The position numbers and the translations under genes were made by a program. From Paracoccaceae bacterium (GTDB lineage: Bacteria; Pseudomonadota; Alphaproteobacteria; Rhodobacterales; Rhodobacteraceae), in contig JANSYP010000001.1 in NCBI GenBank assembly GCA_024742405.1, positions 310,001-374,000 on the forward strand: 64,000 nucleotides of DNA. Direction: 5' to 3'. Numbering within the stretch: position 1 is the first letter of the stretch; the number at the start of each line of letters is the position of its first letter. The notes under the pieces were generated by a model that saw only the letters and a list, made by a program, of their open reading frames with translations, did no database searches and had not been told where the DNA came from. Positions 1 to 8,585 of the stretch are shown here, one piece after another.

Positions 1-68
1 AAAAGCTCGGCGTGATCAGCGGCGCGACGGAAAAGGTCGAGACGCGACTGGCCGCAGCCGGGGGCTGA
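1..68 (+). CDS. C-terminal end of an unidentified upstream gene (partial)
   Basis: An open frame enters from the left edge and stops with TGA at 66-68, encoding the last 21 residues (KLGVISGATEKVETRL, then AAAGG). The next gene starts 4 bases later, so this is probably the first visible member of the same operon. The fragment is too short to name; a small-molecule catabolic enzyme would fit the context but nothing visible proves it. Confidence 0.5.
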   Translation, partial: KLGVISGATEKVETRLAAAGG

Positions 69-71
69 TCC

Positions 72-1472
72 ATGCCGGATCTGGTCTCATCGCTCGCGTC
101 CGTTCTGGGCGACGCGGGTCTGATCACCGACCCGGCCGAGATGGCCCCCTACCTCACCGACTGGCGCGGCGAATGGCGCGGGCGCGCCCGGGCCATTGCG
201 CGGCCCGCGACGGCGCAGGAGGCGGCCGGGGTCATCAGACTTTGTCGCGGCGCGCGTGTGCCGCTGTCGGTGCAGGGGGGGAACACGGGCCTGGTCGGCG
301 GCTCGGTTCCCGGTGCGGACGCGGCGGGAGTGCTGCTGCAAACCGGTCGCCTGCTGGCGCCGCAAACCCTCGACCCGGAAGAGGCGACGCTGACCGTGGG
401 CGCCGGCACGCCGCTGGCTGCCGCCGAAGCCCTCGCCGGCACCGCGGATCTGCGCATCGGCCTGCGCCTCGGGTCCGAAGGCACCGCACAGATCGGCGGG
501 CTGATCGCGACGAATGCCGGCGGCAGCCACGCGATGCGCTTTGGCATGATGCGCGCACAGGTGCGCGGGATCGAGGCCGTCCTGCCCGATGGTACGATCC
601 TTGCCAGCGCCGGCGGGTTGCCGAAGAACAATTTCGGCCCCGACATGGCGCAGCTCTTCATCGGCTCCGAAGGCGCGTTCGGCCTGATCACGGCGGCGAC
701 GCTTGCGCTGCATCCCCGGCCTGCGGCCACCGCGACGGCGCTGTGCGCCCTCTCCGGTCTGGCCGCGCTCCCGAAGCTCGTGCGCCGCGCCAAAGCCCTG
801 GGACCCGCGGTGGAACGCATCGAGTTCATGTCGCGCGCGGGCATCGTGCTGGCGCAGGCGCATATCCCCGAGACGCACGTGCCGTTCGGGGCCCCGCCGG
901 AATGGTGTGTCCTGATCGAGCTGACGGGATCCGATGCCGAAACCACCGAAGGCCAGCTTCTTGCCCTGTTCGAGGACGCGCTGGAGGCCGGCTGGGTCAC
1001 CGACGGTCACCTTGCCGCCAGCCTCGCCCAGGCCGAGGCGTTCTGGCATTTGCGCGAAGCGGTGGTCGAAGGACAGCGGCGCCATGGTCCCCAGATCAAG
1101 CATGATGTCGCCGTGCCGGTCGCGCGGATCCCCGCCTTTATCGACGAGACGACCGTCGCGCTCGCGGCCGCACAGCCCGGCCTGCTCGTCAATCCGTTCG
1201 GCCATGCCGGCGACGGGAACGTGCATTTCAATGTCTCGCCCGGTGCGCATCACGACCCTGCGCGGATCACCGCGATCGTCCACGAACATGTGCGCCGCTA
1301 CAGCGGCTCGCTGGCCGCAGAACACGGGATCGGCAGGCTGAAAGGCGCGCTCTTTCGCGATAGTCTGAGCCAGGCCGCGGAAACGCTGATCTACGGGCTG
1401 CGCCGGCATCTCGACCCTCAGGGGCTCTTCAACCCGCATATCCTTCCGCTTCCGCCACAGGAGGTTTCATGA
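72..1472 (+). CDS. FAD-binding oxidoreductase, D-2-hydroxyacid (D-lactate/D-2-hydroxyglutarate) dehydrogenase type
   Basis: 466 residues, the full length of the GlcD/D2HGDH family. An N-terminal PCMH-type FAD domain shows the pyrophosphate-binding stretch QGGNTGLVGGSV at about residues 68-79, GGLIATNAGGSHAMRFG, and IGSEGAFGLIT. The C-terminal FAD-oxidase domain has FGHAGDGNVHFN (His378, His385) and EHGIG (Glu417), the positions that hold the catalytic metal in D-2-hydroxyacid dehydrogenases. Such flavoenzymes oxidise a D-2-hydroxy acid to the 2-oxo acid and pass electrons to quinone or another acceptor. The substrate cannot be read from the sequence. It sits 3 bases after the upstream stop and overlaps the next start by 4 bp (ATGA), so it is translationally coupled. 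With the GhrA-like reductase two genes on, it suggests interconversion of 2-hydroxy and 2-oxo acids. Confidence 0.88.
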   Translation: MPDLVSSLASVLGDAGLITDPAEMAPYLTDWRGEWRGRARAIARPATAQEAAGVIRLCRGARVPLSVQGGNTGLVGGSVPGADAAGVLLQTGRLLAPQTLDPEEATLTVGAGTPLAAAEALAGTADLRIGLRLGSEGTAQIGGLIATNAGGSHAMRFGMMRAQVRGIEAVLPDGTILASAGGLPKNNFGPDMAQLFIGSEGAFGLITAATLALHPRPAATATALCALSGLAALPKLVRRAKALGPAVERIEFMSRAGIVLAQAHIPETHVPFGAPPEWCVLIELTGSDAETTEGQLLALFEDALEAGWVTDGHLAASLAQAEAFWHLREAVVEGQRRHGPQIKHDVAVPVARIPAFIDETTVALAAAQPGLLVNPFGHAGDGNVHFNVSPGAHHDPARITAIVHEHVRRYSGSLAAEHGIGRLKGALFRDSLSQAAETLIYGLRRHLDPQGLFNPHILPLPPQEVS

Positions 1473-3061
1473 ACCACGACACCGAACAGTGGACAGTCTC
1501 CAAATCCGCCACCAGGCACGCGGACGGTATGGTCAGTGCGCAGCATATCCTTGCCGCGCGGGCAGGGGCCGCGATGCTGGAGCAGGGCGGCAACGCGGTG
1601 GATGCCGCCGTTGCGGCCGGTCTCGCGCTCGGGGCTGTCGAGCCGTGGATGTGCGGTCTGGGCGGCAGCGGTCTCATGGTGATCTGGCTCGCGGCCGAAA
1701 AGCGCGCGGTGACGCTCGACTTTCAGGGCGTTCTTGCCGAGGCGACGAGCTTTGCCGACTACCCCGTCGATCCCGATTTGCCGCAGACGCTGATGGGCTT
1801 TCCGACGGTCAGGGACAATGCCAATGTCGAAGGCTATCGCGCGATCACGGTCCCGGGGGCGGCGGCCGGGTTCGACCATGCCTTGTACAAATGGGGGAGC
1901 CTGCCGCGCGCCACGGTCGCGGAACCCGCGATCGCGCTGGCGCGGAACGGGGTCGAGGCGACCTGGTTCACCACCCTGCAGATCGCGCTGGCCAGCCCGG
2001 TTCTGAGCAGGGACCCCGCGTCCCGCGACATCTACCTGCCGGGCGGGCACCCGCTCGCGCCGGAAACGCCGATGGTGATCCCCGGCCTCGCGGACACGCT
2101 CGCGCGCTATTCGGCGGGCGGCGCGGCAGAGTTCTACGACGGGACGCTCGCGCAGGACATCGTGGCGGACCTTGTCGCAGGTGGCGCCCTGATCAGCACC
2201 GAGGATTTCGCGCGCTACGAGGTGCTGGAGGCGACCGCTCACACCCACGACCATCGCGGCGCCACGGCCCACGTGATGGGCGATGTGAGCGGAGGCACGC
2301 GGCTGCGGGATTTCCTCGCCTACAGTGCACGGCACATGCCCACGCCGCCGGACCGCCCGACGCCGGAGACCTGGCGGCACTATGCCAACGGTCTGAACGC
2401 GGCCTTCCGCGCCCACAACGCGCGCATCGGACGGGCGACCGAGACGGGCAGCTGCACCTCCCATCTGTCCGCCGCGGATCGCCATGGCAACATGGTCGCG
2501 CTGACCCACACGTTGCTCAATCGCTTCGGCTCCGGCGTGACCCTGCCGCGAACCGGGCTGCTGATGAACAACGCCGTGAGCTATTTCGATCCGCGCCCCG
2601 ACTGGCCAACCAGCATGGCGCCGACGAAGCGGATCAACGCCTCCAACATGTGCCCGGCCGTGGTCACGCGCGATGAACAGCCCGCCTTTGCCCTGGGGGC
2701 CTCCGGCGGCAACCACATCATGCCCGCCGTGGCGCAGGTCGCGGCGCTGATGCTCGACTTCGGCATGTCTCTCGAGGAGGCGATGAACCACCCCCGCATC
2801 GACGCCTCGGACCGTGCGTCGGTCCGCGCCGATCCGGCGCTGGGGCAAGCCGTGATCGACGCGCTGGCACGGGACCACGACCTCGAGATCGCGCAGCGGC
2901 TGGTCTTTCCCAAGCTCTATGCCTGCGTCTCTGCCGTCGCCGCCGAAGCCGGCGGATGGTCCGGGCTCAACGATCCCTCGCAACCCTCCGGAGGCTCCAG
3001 CGGCCCCGCCCCCCTGTCCGTCAGCCGGGCGGACCCGTCACATCAGGACGTTCGTGCATGA
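1469..3061 (+). CDS. gamma-glutamyltransferase-family (Ntn hydrolase) protein, apparently cytoplasmic
   Basis: 530 residues matching the gamma-glutamyltranspeptidase fold. NAVDAAVAAGLALGAVEPW and the glycine-rich GLGGSG lie near the N-terminus. The autoprocessing/nucleophile region is CTSHLSAADRHGNMVALTHT, with Thr330 in the place of the catalytic Thr of GGT; cleavage before it would give subunits of about 35 and 21 kDa. The C-terminal half has GASGGNHIMPAVAQV. Classical GGTs are exported, but this protein starts MNHDTEQWTVSKSA with no signal peptide, so it probably acts inside the cell. Members of this group also include acylases and amide hydrolases, so glutathione need not be the substrate. 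It overlaps both neighbours by 4 bp and is surely part of the operon. Confidence 0.85.
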   Translation: MNHDTEQWTVSKSATRHADGMVSAQHILAARAGAAMLEQGGNAVDAAVAAGLALGAVEPWMCGLGGSGLMVIWLAAEKRAVTLDFQGVLAEATSFADYPVDPDLPQTLMGFPTVRDNANVEGYRAITVPGAAAGFDHALYKWGSLPRATVAEPAIALARNGVEATWFTTLQIALASPVLSRDPASRDIYLPGGHPLAPETPMVIPGLADTLARYSAGGAAEFYDGTLAQDIVADLVAGGALISTEDFARYEVLEATAHTHDHRGATAHVMGDVSGGTRLRDFLAYSARHMPTPPDRPTPETWRHYANGLNAAFRAHNARIGRATETGSCTSHLSAADRHGNMVALTHTLLNRFGSGVTLPRTGLLMNNAVSYFDPRPDWPTSMAPTKRINASNMCPAVVTRDEQPAFALGASGGNHIMPAVAQVAALMLDFGMSLEEAMNHPRIDASDRASVRADPALGQAVIDALARDHDLEIAQRLVFPKLYACVSAVAAEAGGWSGLNDPSQPSGGSSGPAPLSVSRADPSHQDVRA

Positions 3062-3987
3062 CCATCGCCATTTCGCTGCCCAACCCCGAAAAACTGATCT
3101 GGTGGACCGACCATCTGGGTGCGCTTCTGCCCGAGCACGAGGTCCTGGCCGCCGCCGACATCACACGGCCCAAAGAGGTGACCTATGCCGTGGTCTGGCA
3201 ACCGCCGGCCGGGTTGCTGTCAAGCTACCCGAACCTCCGCGCGACGATTTCCATCGGGGCGGGGATCGATCATGTGGCCGCCGATCCCGACTATCCCGCG
3301 GCCATCCCGGTGGTGAAGACCATCGGCCCCGACATGACCCAGCGGATGTGCGAGTATGTGGCGCTCCATGTCCTGCGGCTGCACCGCCATCTGCCGGACC
3401 TGCAGGATGCCCAACGGCGCGGCGCATGGCACCAGATCGTCACGCCGACCGCCCCGAACCGCAAGGTTGGGGTGCTGGGCCAGGGCCATCTGGGCCGCCA
3501 TGCCGCGCTCACGCTGCGGGGTCTCGGCTTCGACGTGGCGGGCTGGTCGCGCAGTGGCGCCGCCCCCGACGGGATCGACGGCTATGATGGCGGTGCGCTC
3601 GATGCGTTCCTGGCGCGCAACGATATCTTTGTCTGCCTGCTGCCCCTGACGCCGGACACAAGGGGGATTCTGTGCGCCGACGCGTTCGCGAAAATGCCCA
3701 AGGGCGCGTCGATCATCAATGCGGCGCGCGGTGCGCATCTGGTCGAGGACGACCTTCTGGCCGCGCTCGAAACCGGTCAGATCGCGCAGGCGACGCTCGA
3801 CGTGTTCAACACCGAACCGCTGCCCGAGGCGCACGCCTTCTGGAGCCACCCCAACGTGCTGATCACCCCGCATGTCGCCTCGCTCATCGATCCGGTTTCG
3901 GGCGGAGAGGTCATCGCTGCCAATATCAGAACCCTCGATGCGGGCGAGGTTCCCGACGCGCTGACCCATGTCGGCCGCGGCTACTAG
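3058..3987 (+). CDS. ghrA: D-isomer-specific 2-hydroxyacid dehydrogenase, GhrA (glyoxylate/hydroxypyruvate reductase A) type
   Basis: 309 residues. The start at 3058 was chosen over an upstream in-frame one because it overlaps the previous stop as ATGA. The nucleotide-binding Rossmann motif is GQGHLG (141-146) followed by WSRSG, which favours NADP(H). The catalytic triad of the family is present: Arg224 in NAARGAH, Glu253 in FNTEPLPEAH and His272 in TPHVAS. GhrA enzymes reduce glyoxylate, hydroxypyruvate or related 2-oxo acids. It is the last gene of the operon; the convergent LysR gene ends 2 bases later. Confidence 0.87.
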   Translation: MTIAISLPNPEKLIWWTDHLGALLPEHEVLAAADITRPKEVTYAVVWQPPAGLLSSYPNLRATISIGAGIDHVAADPDYPAAIPVVKTIGPDMTQRMCEYVALHVLRLHRHLPDLQDAQRRGAWHQIVTPTAPNRKVGVLGQGHLGRHAALTLRGLGFDVAGWSRSGAAPDGIDGYDGGALDAFLARNDIFVCLLPLTPDTRGILCADAFAKMPKGASIINAARGAHLVEDDLLAALETGQIAQATLDVFNTEPLPEAHAFWSHPNVLITPHVASLIDPVSGGEVIAANIRTLDAGEVPDALTHVGRGY

Positions 3988-3989
3988 GC

Positions 3990-4913
3990 TCACTCGCCTT
4001 CGATATATTCGCACCAGTCGGGATGCGCCGCGCACCAGTGCCGCGCGGCGTTGGCGCTGACCCGCACGAGCCCGTCCACCATCTCGCCCCGCGCCATATT
4101 GGCGTAGGCGCAGCGCACCTTCAGAACGCGCGGCGTGACCTTGACCGGGATCACCTTCAGCGTGCCGGAGGCCAGATCTTCGGCGGCGACGACCGCCGGG
4201 ATCGCGGCGATCCCCAGCCCGGCGCTGATCATCTTGGCAATCGTGCCCACCGCGTTGGCCGTGTGGCGGGGGCCGGCCTTGTAGCCCTTGCCCACCAGCG
4301 CATCCGACAGCGGAAACAGCGGCGAGGTGCGCGGGTAGTGGATCACCGGCATCGCGGCGAGATCGCGGTCGGTATAGACCTCTTTCGTGCTGTCCAGCAG
4401 ATCGGCATGGCAGACCCAGCGAATGGCGTAATTCACCGTGAAGAGGTTCGAGATCTGCATCTTTGGCGGCGCGTTCGACAGGAAGGCGATATCCACGTCG
4501 GCCGCGTCCACATGGCGGGCCAGCTGGAAATCCGAGGCGCTGATCAGGTCGCACTGGGTTCCCGGCATCTCGATCGCGAGCTGGCGCATCATGTCCGGCA
4601 CCCAGGTCATCACCGCCAGCGACACGGCCGCCACGCGCACCTTCTGTACGGGCGAGCGGCCCTCTTCGGCGCGCCGCATCATCGTGTCGCGCAGATCCAG
4701 CAGCCGTTCGGAATAGACCTGCATCTCATGGCCCCGCTCGGTCAGGGTGAAATGCGATTTGCGCCGGTCGACAAGCTCCGCGTTCAGATAGTTTTCCAAC
4801 GCAAAGATCCGCGCCGTGACAGCGGGTTGCGTGATGTTCAGCTTGTCGGCGACCCGCTGGTGGGTGCCGAGCTGCGCCAGCCAGTAAAACGCTTCGACAT
4901 GCTTGAGATTCAT
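3990..4913 (-). CDS. LysR-family transcriptional regulator
   Basis: 307 residues with the usual two-domain layout. The winged helix-turn-helix in the first 60 residues includes AQLGTHQRVADKLNITQPAV and ARIFALENYLN; the rest is a periplasmic-binding-protein-like inducer domain. It diverges from the aldolase/TRAP operon starting at 5019 and converges on the hydroxyacid operon ending at 3987, so it may serve either; by LysR habit the divergent operon is the likelier target. An AT-rich dyad lies in the 105-bp promoter gap. Confidence 0.9.
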   Translation of the reverse strand: MNLKHVEAFYWLAQLGTHQRVADKLNITQPAVTARIFALENYLNAELVDRRKSHFTLTERGHEMQVYSERLLDLRDTMMRRAEEGRSPVQKVRVAAVSLAVMTWVPDMMRQLAIEMPGTQCDLISASDFQLARHVDAADVDIAFLSNAPPKMQISNLFTVNYAIRWVCHADLLDSTKEVYTDRDLAAMPVIHYPRTSPLFPLSDALVGKGYKAGPRHTANAVGTIAKMISAGLGIAAIPAVVAAEDLASGTLKVIPVKVTPRVLKVRCAYANMARGEMVDGLVRVSANAARHWCAAHPDWCEYIEGE

Positions 4914-4966
4914 GCCGGCACCCTACGTGCCGCGGCGGCGGCTTCAAAAGAATTTCTTATGTAAGA

Positions 4967-4985
4967 CAAAAAGATTTCGATTTTG
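4967..4985. promoter_or_regulatory. candidate LysR operator in the divergent promoter
   Basis: CAAAA and TTTTG form an inverted repeat with a 9-base spacer, inside an AT-rich stretch between the LysR gene (start 4913) and the aldolase start (5019). AT-rich DNA is conspicuous here against the GC-rich surroundings. This is a candidate by position and symmetry only. Confidence 0.35.
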
Positions 4986-5018
4986 CCAAGTCGCGGGAGG
5001 TGTCGCCAAGATCGGCGC

Positions 5019-5783
5019 ATGAAAACATCCCAAGATCTGCGCCTGCAGCTCCGCCACGGCAAAACGCTCTCTGCCAGTTGGCTGTTTCTGGGCAGCCCGG
5101 TGACGACGGAAATTCTGTCGCTCGCCGGGTTTGACCTGCTCCTTCTGGACCGTGAACACGCGCCCGGGGGGCTCGATACGCTCTATCACCAACTGCGCGC
5201 GTCCAGGGTTCCCGTCGTCGTGCGGCTCGACGGTCCCGATCCGTCGCAGATCAAGCTGGCCCTCGATGCGGGCGCCGAGGGAATTGCGATTTCCAACCTG
5301 TCCACCGGCGATCAGGCGCGCGCACTGATCGCGGCGACACGCTATGTTCCCGAGGGCACGCGCGGGATCCAGCGCCTGAGCCGCGCTGCGTCCTATGGCC
5401 CCGGCTGGGAGGCTTACCGCGCCACGACCGGCGCGGCGCCGCTGACCATGGCGGTCATCGAAACGGTCGCCGGGCTGGAAAACCTCGATGACATTCTGAG
5501 CGTCGAGGGGCTCGACATCCTCTTTGTCGGCGCCGTCGATCTCGCCGCGGGTCTGGGCCATCTCGACGATATGGGCCACCCCGATGTGCAGGACGCCGTC
5601 CGGCGGATCGAGACCCGAACACGCGCGGCCGGAAAGGCGCTCGGCGGTCTTGCCAACGCCCCCGAGGATGCCGCGGCCAAGCAGGCGCGCGGGTACCAGG
5701 TTCTGAGCTTCGGCAGCGACGCGCTGTTCCTTCGTGACGGTGCCCTGAGCGCCGCGAGACACGCGAAAGACGCTCTCGCATGA
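5019..5783 (+). CDS. HpcH/HpaI-family class II aldolase
   Basis: 254 residues. The ATG at 5019 gives the canonical N-terminus (KTSQDLRLQLRHGKTLSASW); a weak purine block GGGAGG lies 18 bases upstream. Family features are LLDREHAPGG with His47 as the likely catalytic base, VVVRLDGPDPSQIKLALDAG, RYVPEGTRG, Glu148 in VIETVAGLENLDDI and Asp174 in FVGAVDLAAGLG, the metal-coordinating pair. These aldolases cleave 4-hydroxy-2-oxo acids to pyruvate plus an aldehyde. The stop overlaps the TRAP dctQ start by 4 bp, so the imported solute or a product of it is probably the substrate. Confidence 0.88.
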   Translation: MKTSQDLRLQLRHGKTLSASWLFLGSPVTTEILSLAGFDLLLLDREHAPGGLDTLYHQLRASRVPVVVRLDGPDPSQIKLALDAGAEGIAISNLSTGDQARALIAATRYVPEGTRGIQRLSRAASYGPGWEAYRATTGAAPLTMAVIETVAGLENLDDILSVEGLDILFVGAVDLAAGLGHLDDMGHPDVQDAVRRIETRTRAAGKALGGLANAPEDAAAKQARGYQVLSFGSDALFLRDGALSAARHAKDALA

Positions 5784-6247
5784 AGCTCCGCCGTCTCATC
5801 AAAGAGCCTGATCTGCTGATCTCGATGGCATTCCTGCTGGGCTTTTTCATCATCTGCACGCTGCAGGTCGTGGTGCGTTTCGTGCTGACGGTGCCGCTTT
5901 CATGGACCGAGGAACTGGTCGCCGCCCTCGTCATCTGGATGACCTTCTTCGGCGTCATCGCAGTCGAGCGCAAACGGTCCCAGATCCGCGTCGAACTGCT
6001 TGAGGATCTGCTGCCGCCCAGGCCGCTCGCGATCCTCTACACGGTATTCGACGTCGCAATCCTGGCTTGCCTGATCGGCATCATCGTCGGCGGCTGGCAT
6101 ACAATCGCCGAGACCGGATACCAGCGCACTCCGGCGCTCGGCATCCCGATCAACACGCTGATCGCCATCGTCCCGCTCGCGTCGGTCGTTTTGTGCGTCA
6201 TCGTTGTCCGCAACGCATGGGTGCGCCTGAAAGAGGCCTGGTCATGA
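5780..6247 (+). CDS. dctQ: TRAP transporter small permease (DctQ)
   Basis: 155 residues with four predicted membrane helices (about 13-33, 45-62, 90-112, 132-150). It carries the DctQ hallmark of an amphipathic region around WTEELVAALVIWMTFFG followed by ERKRSQIRVELLEDLLP. It is the small membrane subunit that pairs with DctM. Both flanking genes overlap it by 4 bp. Confidence 0.9.
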   Translation: MKLRRLIKEPDLLISMAFLLGFFIICTLQVVVRFVLTVPLSWTEELVAALVIWMTFFGVIAVERKRSQIRVELLEDLLPPRPLAILYTVFDVAILACLIGIIVGGWHTIAETGYQRTPALGIPINTLIAIVPLASVVLCVIVVRNAWVRLKEAWS

Positions 6248-7536
6248 GTGCCGATCCGTTCACCGTCACGCTGATCGTCGCTTCGATCTTTCTCATCATC
6301 GCAGGATTTCCGATCGCCTACGCGATGATCCTCTGCTCGATGGTCTATATACTGGTCAACGGCCTGCCCCTGTCGCTCCTGGTGCACGAGCTGGGCCTGT
6401 CGCTCAACTCCTTCACCATGATCGCGATCCCGCTGTTCATGCTTGCCGGCAAGCTGATGACGGCGTCCGGCATCTCTGACCGCATCTTCGATTTCACCGG
6501 CAATCTGGTCGGACGCGTGCCCGGGGGCCTCGGCCATGTGAACGTGACCTCGAGCCTGGTGTTCGCGGGCATGTCCGGCTCCACCCTCGCCGATGTCGCA
6601 GGCTTGGGCGAGATCGAGTACAAGGCCATGACCCGCAAGGGCTATGATCCCGATTTCACGATCGGCGTGACGCTGTCATCGGCCGCGATCGGCCCGATCC
6701 TGCCGCCGTCGCTGCCCATGGTGCTCTATGGCGTGGCCGCGGGCACCTCGATCTCGGGGCTGTTCCTGGGCGGTATCCTTCCCGGCCTTCTCATCGCGTT
6801 CAGCCTGATGGTCTACGTGTTCTTCGTCGGGCTCGCACGCGGGTACCGCGCCGAGGTCTGGGCCGGGTGGCATGCGCTCTGGGTGTCGTTCCTGCGCGCG
6901 GCCCCGCCTCTCTTCACGCCGTTCATCATCGTCGGAGGCATGGCGCTCGGGTGGTTTTCGCCGACCGAGGCCGCGACCGTCGCCGTCCTCTGGGCGCTCT
7001 TCATATCGGCCGTCGTCTACCGGACGCTCAGCCCGTCGGCCTTTCTCGACGTGCTCTATGACGTGGCGCTGTCCTCCTCGCGGCTGCTCTTCATCGTCGC
7101 TACCGCGTTTCTGTTCGGCTGGGTGTCGACCTATGGCGAGGTTCCGCAAATGCTGGCGCACGCCATCGAAGGCAACATCACCTCGCCGGTCGTGTTCCTG
7201 CTGGTCTGCATCGTCGTGAACCTGATCCTCGGTGCAGTCCTGGAGAACGCGATCCCGCTGCTGATCCTCGCCCCGATGCTGGCCCCGATTGCCGAGAGCG
7301 CCTATGGTCTCGACCCGATCCATTTCGGTGTCGTCATGGTGTTCAACATCATGATCGGCCAGTTCACGCCCCCGATCGGCCTCTCGCTCTTCGTGATGCG
7401 CGACATTACCGGCTTTTCGCTGGGCCGTGTCTTCAGGGCGGTTCTGCCCTTCCTCGGCCCGCTCCTCATATCCCTGCTCATCATGGCCTTCGTGCCCTCC
7501 ATCGTGACGGCAATTCCCCGTGCTGCGGGCTTCTGA
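6244..7536 (+). CDS. dctM: TRAP transporter large permease (DctM)
   Basis: 430 residues starting at ATG 6244, overlapping the dctQ stop. Typical DctM signatures are AIPLFMLAGKLMTASGISDRI, GGLGHVNVTSSLVFAGMSGS, the ILPPSLPMVLYGV segment and the C-terminal GQFTPPIGLSLFV. It has around 12 hydrophobic segments and forms the Na+-coupled substrate channel. Confidence 0.93.
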   Translation: MSADPFTVTLIVASIFLIIAGFPIAYAMILCSMVYILVNGLPLSLLVHELGLSLNSFTMIAIPLFMLAGKLMTASGISDRIFDFTGNLVGRVPGGLGHVNVTSSLVFAGMSGSTLADVAGLGEIEYKAMTRKGYDPDFTIGVTLSSAAIGPILPPSLPMVLYGVAAGTSISGLFLGGILPGLLIAFSLMVYVFFVGLARGYRAEVWAGWHALWVSFLRAAPPLFTPFIIVGGMALGWFSPTEAATVAVLWALFISAVVYRTLSPSAFLDVLYDVALSSSRLLFIVATAFLFGWVSTYGEVPQMLAHAIEGNITSPVVFLLVCIVVNLILGAVLENAIPLLILAPMLAPIAESAYGLDPIHFGVVMVFNIMIGQFTPPIGLSLFVMRDITGFSLGRVFRAVLPFLGPLLISLLIMAFVPSIVTAIPRAAGF

Positions 7537-7558
7537 ACCACCAAAACGGAGATCCTAA

Positions 7559-8560
7559 ATGACTGTTTCAAGACGCGTTCTCGGCGGACTTCTCATCGCA
7601 AGCCTGGGCTTGCCCGGCATGGCCATCGCCGCCGATACGACCCTGCGCTTTGCCCATGTCGTGCGCGAGGGCGATCCCGCCTTCATCGGGGCCGAGGCCT
7701 TTTCCGAGAAGGTCACGGAGCTGAGCGACGGCCGGATCGAGGTCAAGCTGTTCCCCGCCGGACAGCTCGGCAACAACCGCAAGCTGTTCACCCAGATCCA
7801 GTCGGGCGCGGTCGATATGAGCTTCACGCCGTTCAACATGCTCGCCGACATCGTGCCCGAGTTCGCGACCATCACCGGTGGCTACATGTTCGAGGATCAG
7901 GCGCATCAGCGGGCCGTGCTCGACAGCCCGGAGATGGGCGGCGCATGGGCCGAAACCCTGCTTGAGAAGGGCGGCCTGCGCATCCTGTCGTCGTTTTTCT
8001 ATGGCACGCGCAACGTCACGACCAAGGAAACGCCCGTGCGCAGCCCCGAGGACCTGGCGGGTCTGAAACTGCGTGCCGTGCCGAACGCGATGTCGCTGGC
8101 GACCGTCACTGGCCTCGGCGCGGCGCCGACCCCCGTTGCCTGGCCGGAGACCTTTCAGGCCCTGCGCCAGGGCATCGTAGACGGGCAGGAAAACCCGATC
8201 CCGGTGCTCCATGCGGCGAAATTCTACGAGGTCCAGAAATACCTCATCAAGACCGGCCACCAGATGTCCGCCCTGCCGTTTCTGATCCGCGAAGCCACCT
8301 GGCAGTCCCTGTCGCAGGCCGACCAGGCCGTCGTGATGGAAGCGGCGCTCCACGGTCAGGCTGTCGCCGAAGAGGCCATGGTCACCTTTACCGAGACGCT
8401 CGAGTCCGATCTGGTCGACCGGGGCATGGAGATCATCGAGCTGAGCGATGACGAGATCGACGTGTTTAGAACCTCGGTTCGGGCACAGGTCGCGGAAGAT
8501 TTCGACGGAAGCGTCCTGCCCGCCGGACTGATCGACCAGATCCACGCGATGACCGAATGA
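7559..8560 (+). CDS. dctP: TRAP transporter substrate-binding protein (DctP)
   Basis: 333 residues with a Sec signal peptide (MTVSRRVLGGLLIASLGLPG, cleavage near AIA-AD). The DctP fold shows LRFAHVVREGDPAF, VKLFPAGQLGNN and the conserved Arg in LKLRAVPNAM, which usually grips a substrate carboxylate, followed by GQENPIPVLHAAKFYEVQKY. An SD-like ACGGAGAT precedes the ATG. The binding protein is last in this operon (Q-M-P order) and a GC hairpin begins directly at its stop. A 2-hydroxy or 2-oxo acid is the likely ligand, inferred only from the neighbouring aldolase and dehydrogenases. Confidence 0.92.
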   Translation: MTVSRRVLGGLLIASLGLPGMAIAADTTLRFAHVVREGDPAFIGAEAFSEKVTELSDGRIEVKLFPAGQLGNNRKLFTQIQSGAVDMSFTPFNMLADIVPEFATITGGYMFEDQAHQRAVLDSPEMGGAWAETLLEKGGLRILSSFFYGTRNVTTKETPVRSPEDLAGLKLRAVPNAMSLATVTGLGAAPTPVAWPETFQALRQGIVDGQENPIPVLHAAKFYEVQKYLIKTGHQMSALPFLIREATWQSLSQADQAVVMEAALHGQAVAEEAMVTFTETLESDLVDRGMEIIELSDDEIDVFRTSVRAQVAEDFDGSVLPAGLIDQIHAMTE

Positions 8561-8574
8561 GCGGGCCCGCCCGC
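8561..8574 (+). terminator. short GC hairpin after dctP
   Basis: GCGGG and CCCGC pair across a 4-base loop immediately after the dctP stop, in the 25-bp gap between convergent genes. There is no T-tract. It could end the TRAP transcript or protect its 3' end. Confidence 0.35.
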
Positions 8575-8585
8575 GTGGACCGGGG

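Noticed and set aside
1418-2983. 521-codon antisense frame opposite the gamma-glutamyltransferase gene
   Set aside because: No domain or SD; composition is shadow-like and it would overlap three well-supported coupled genes.
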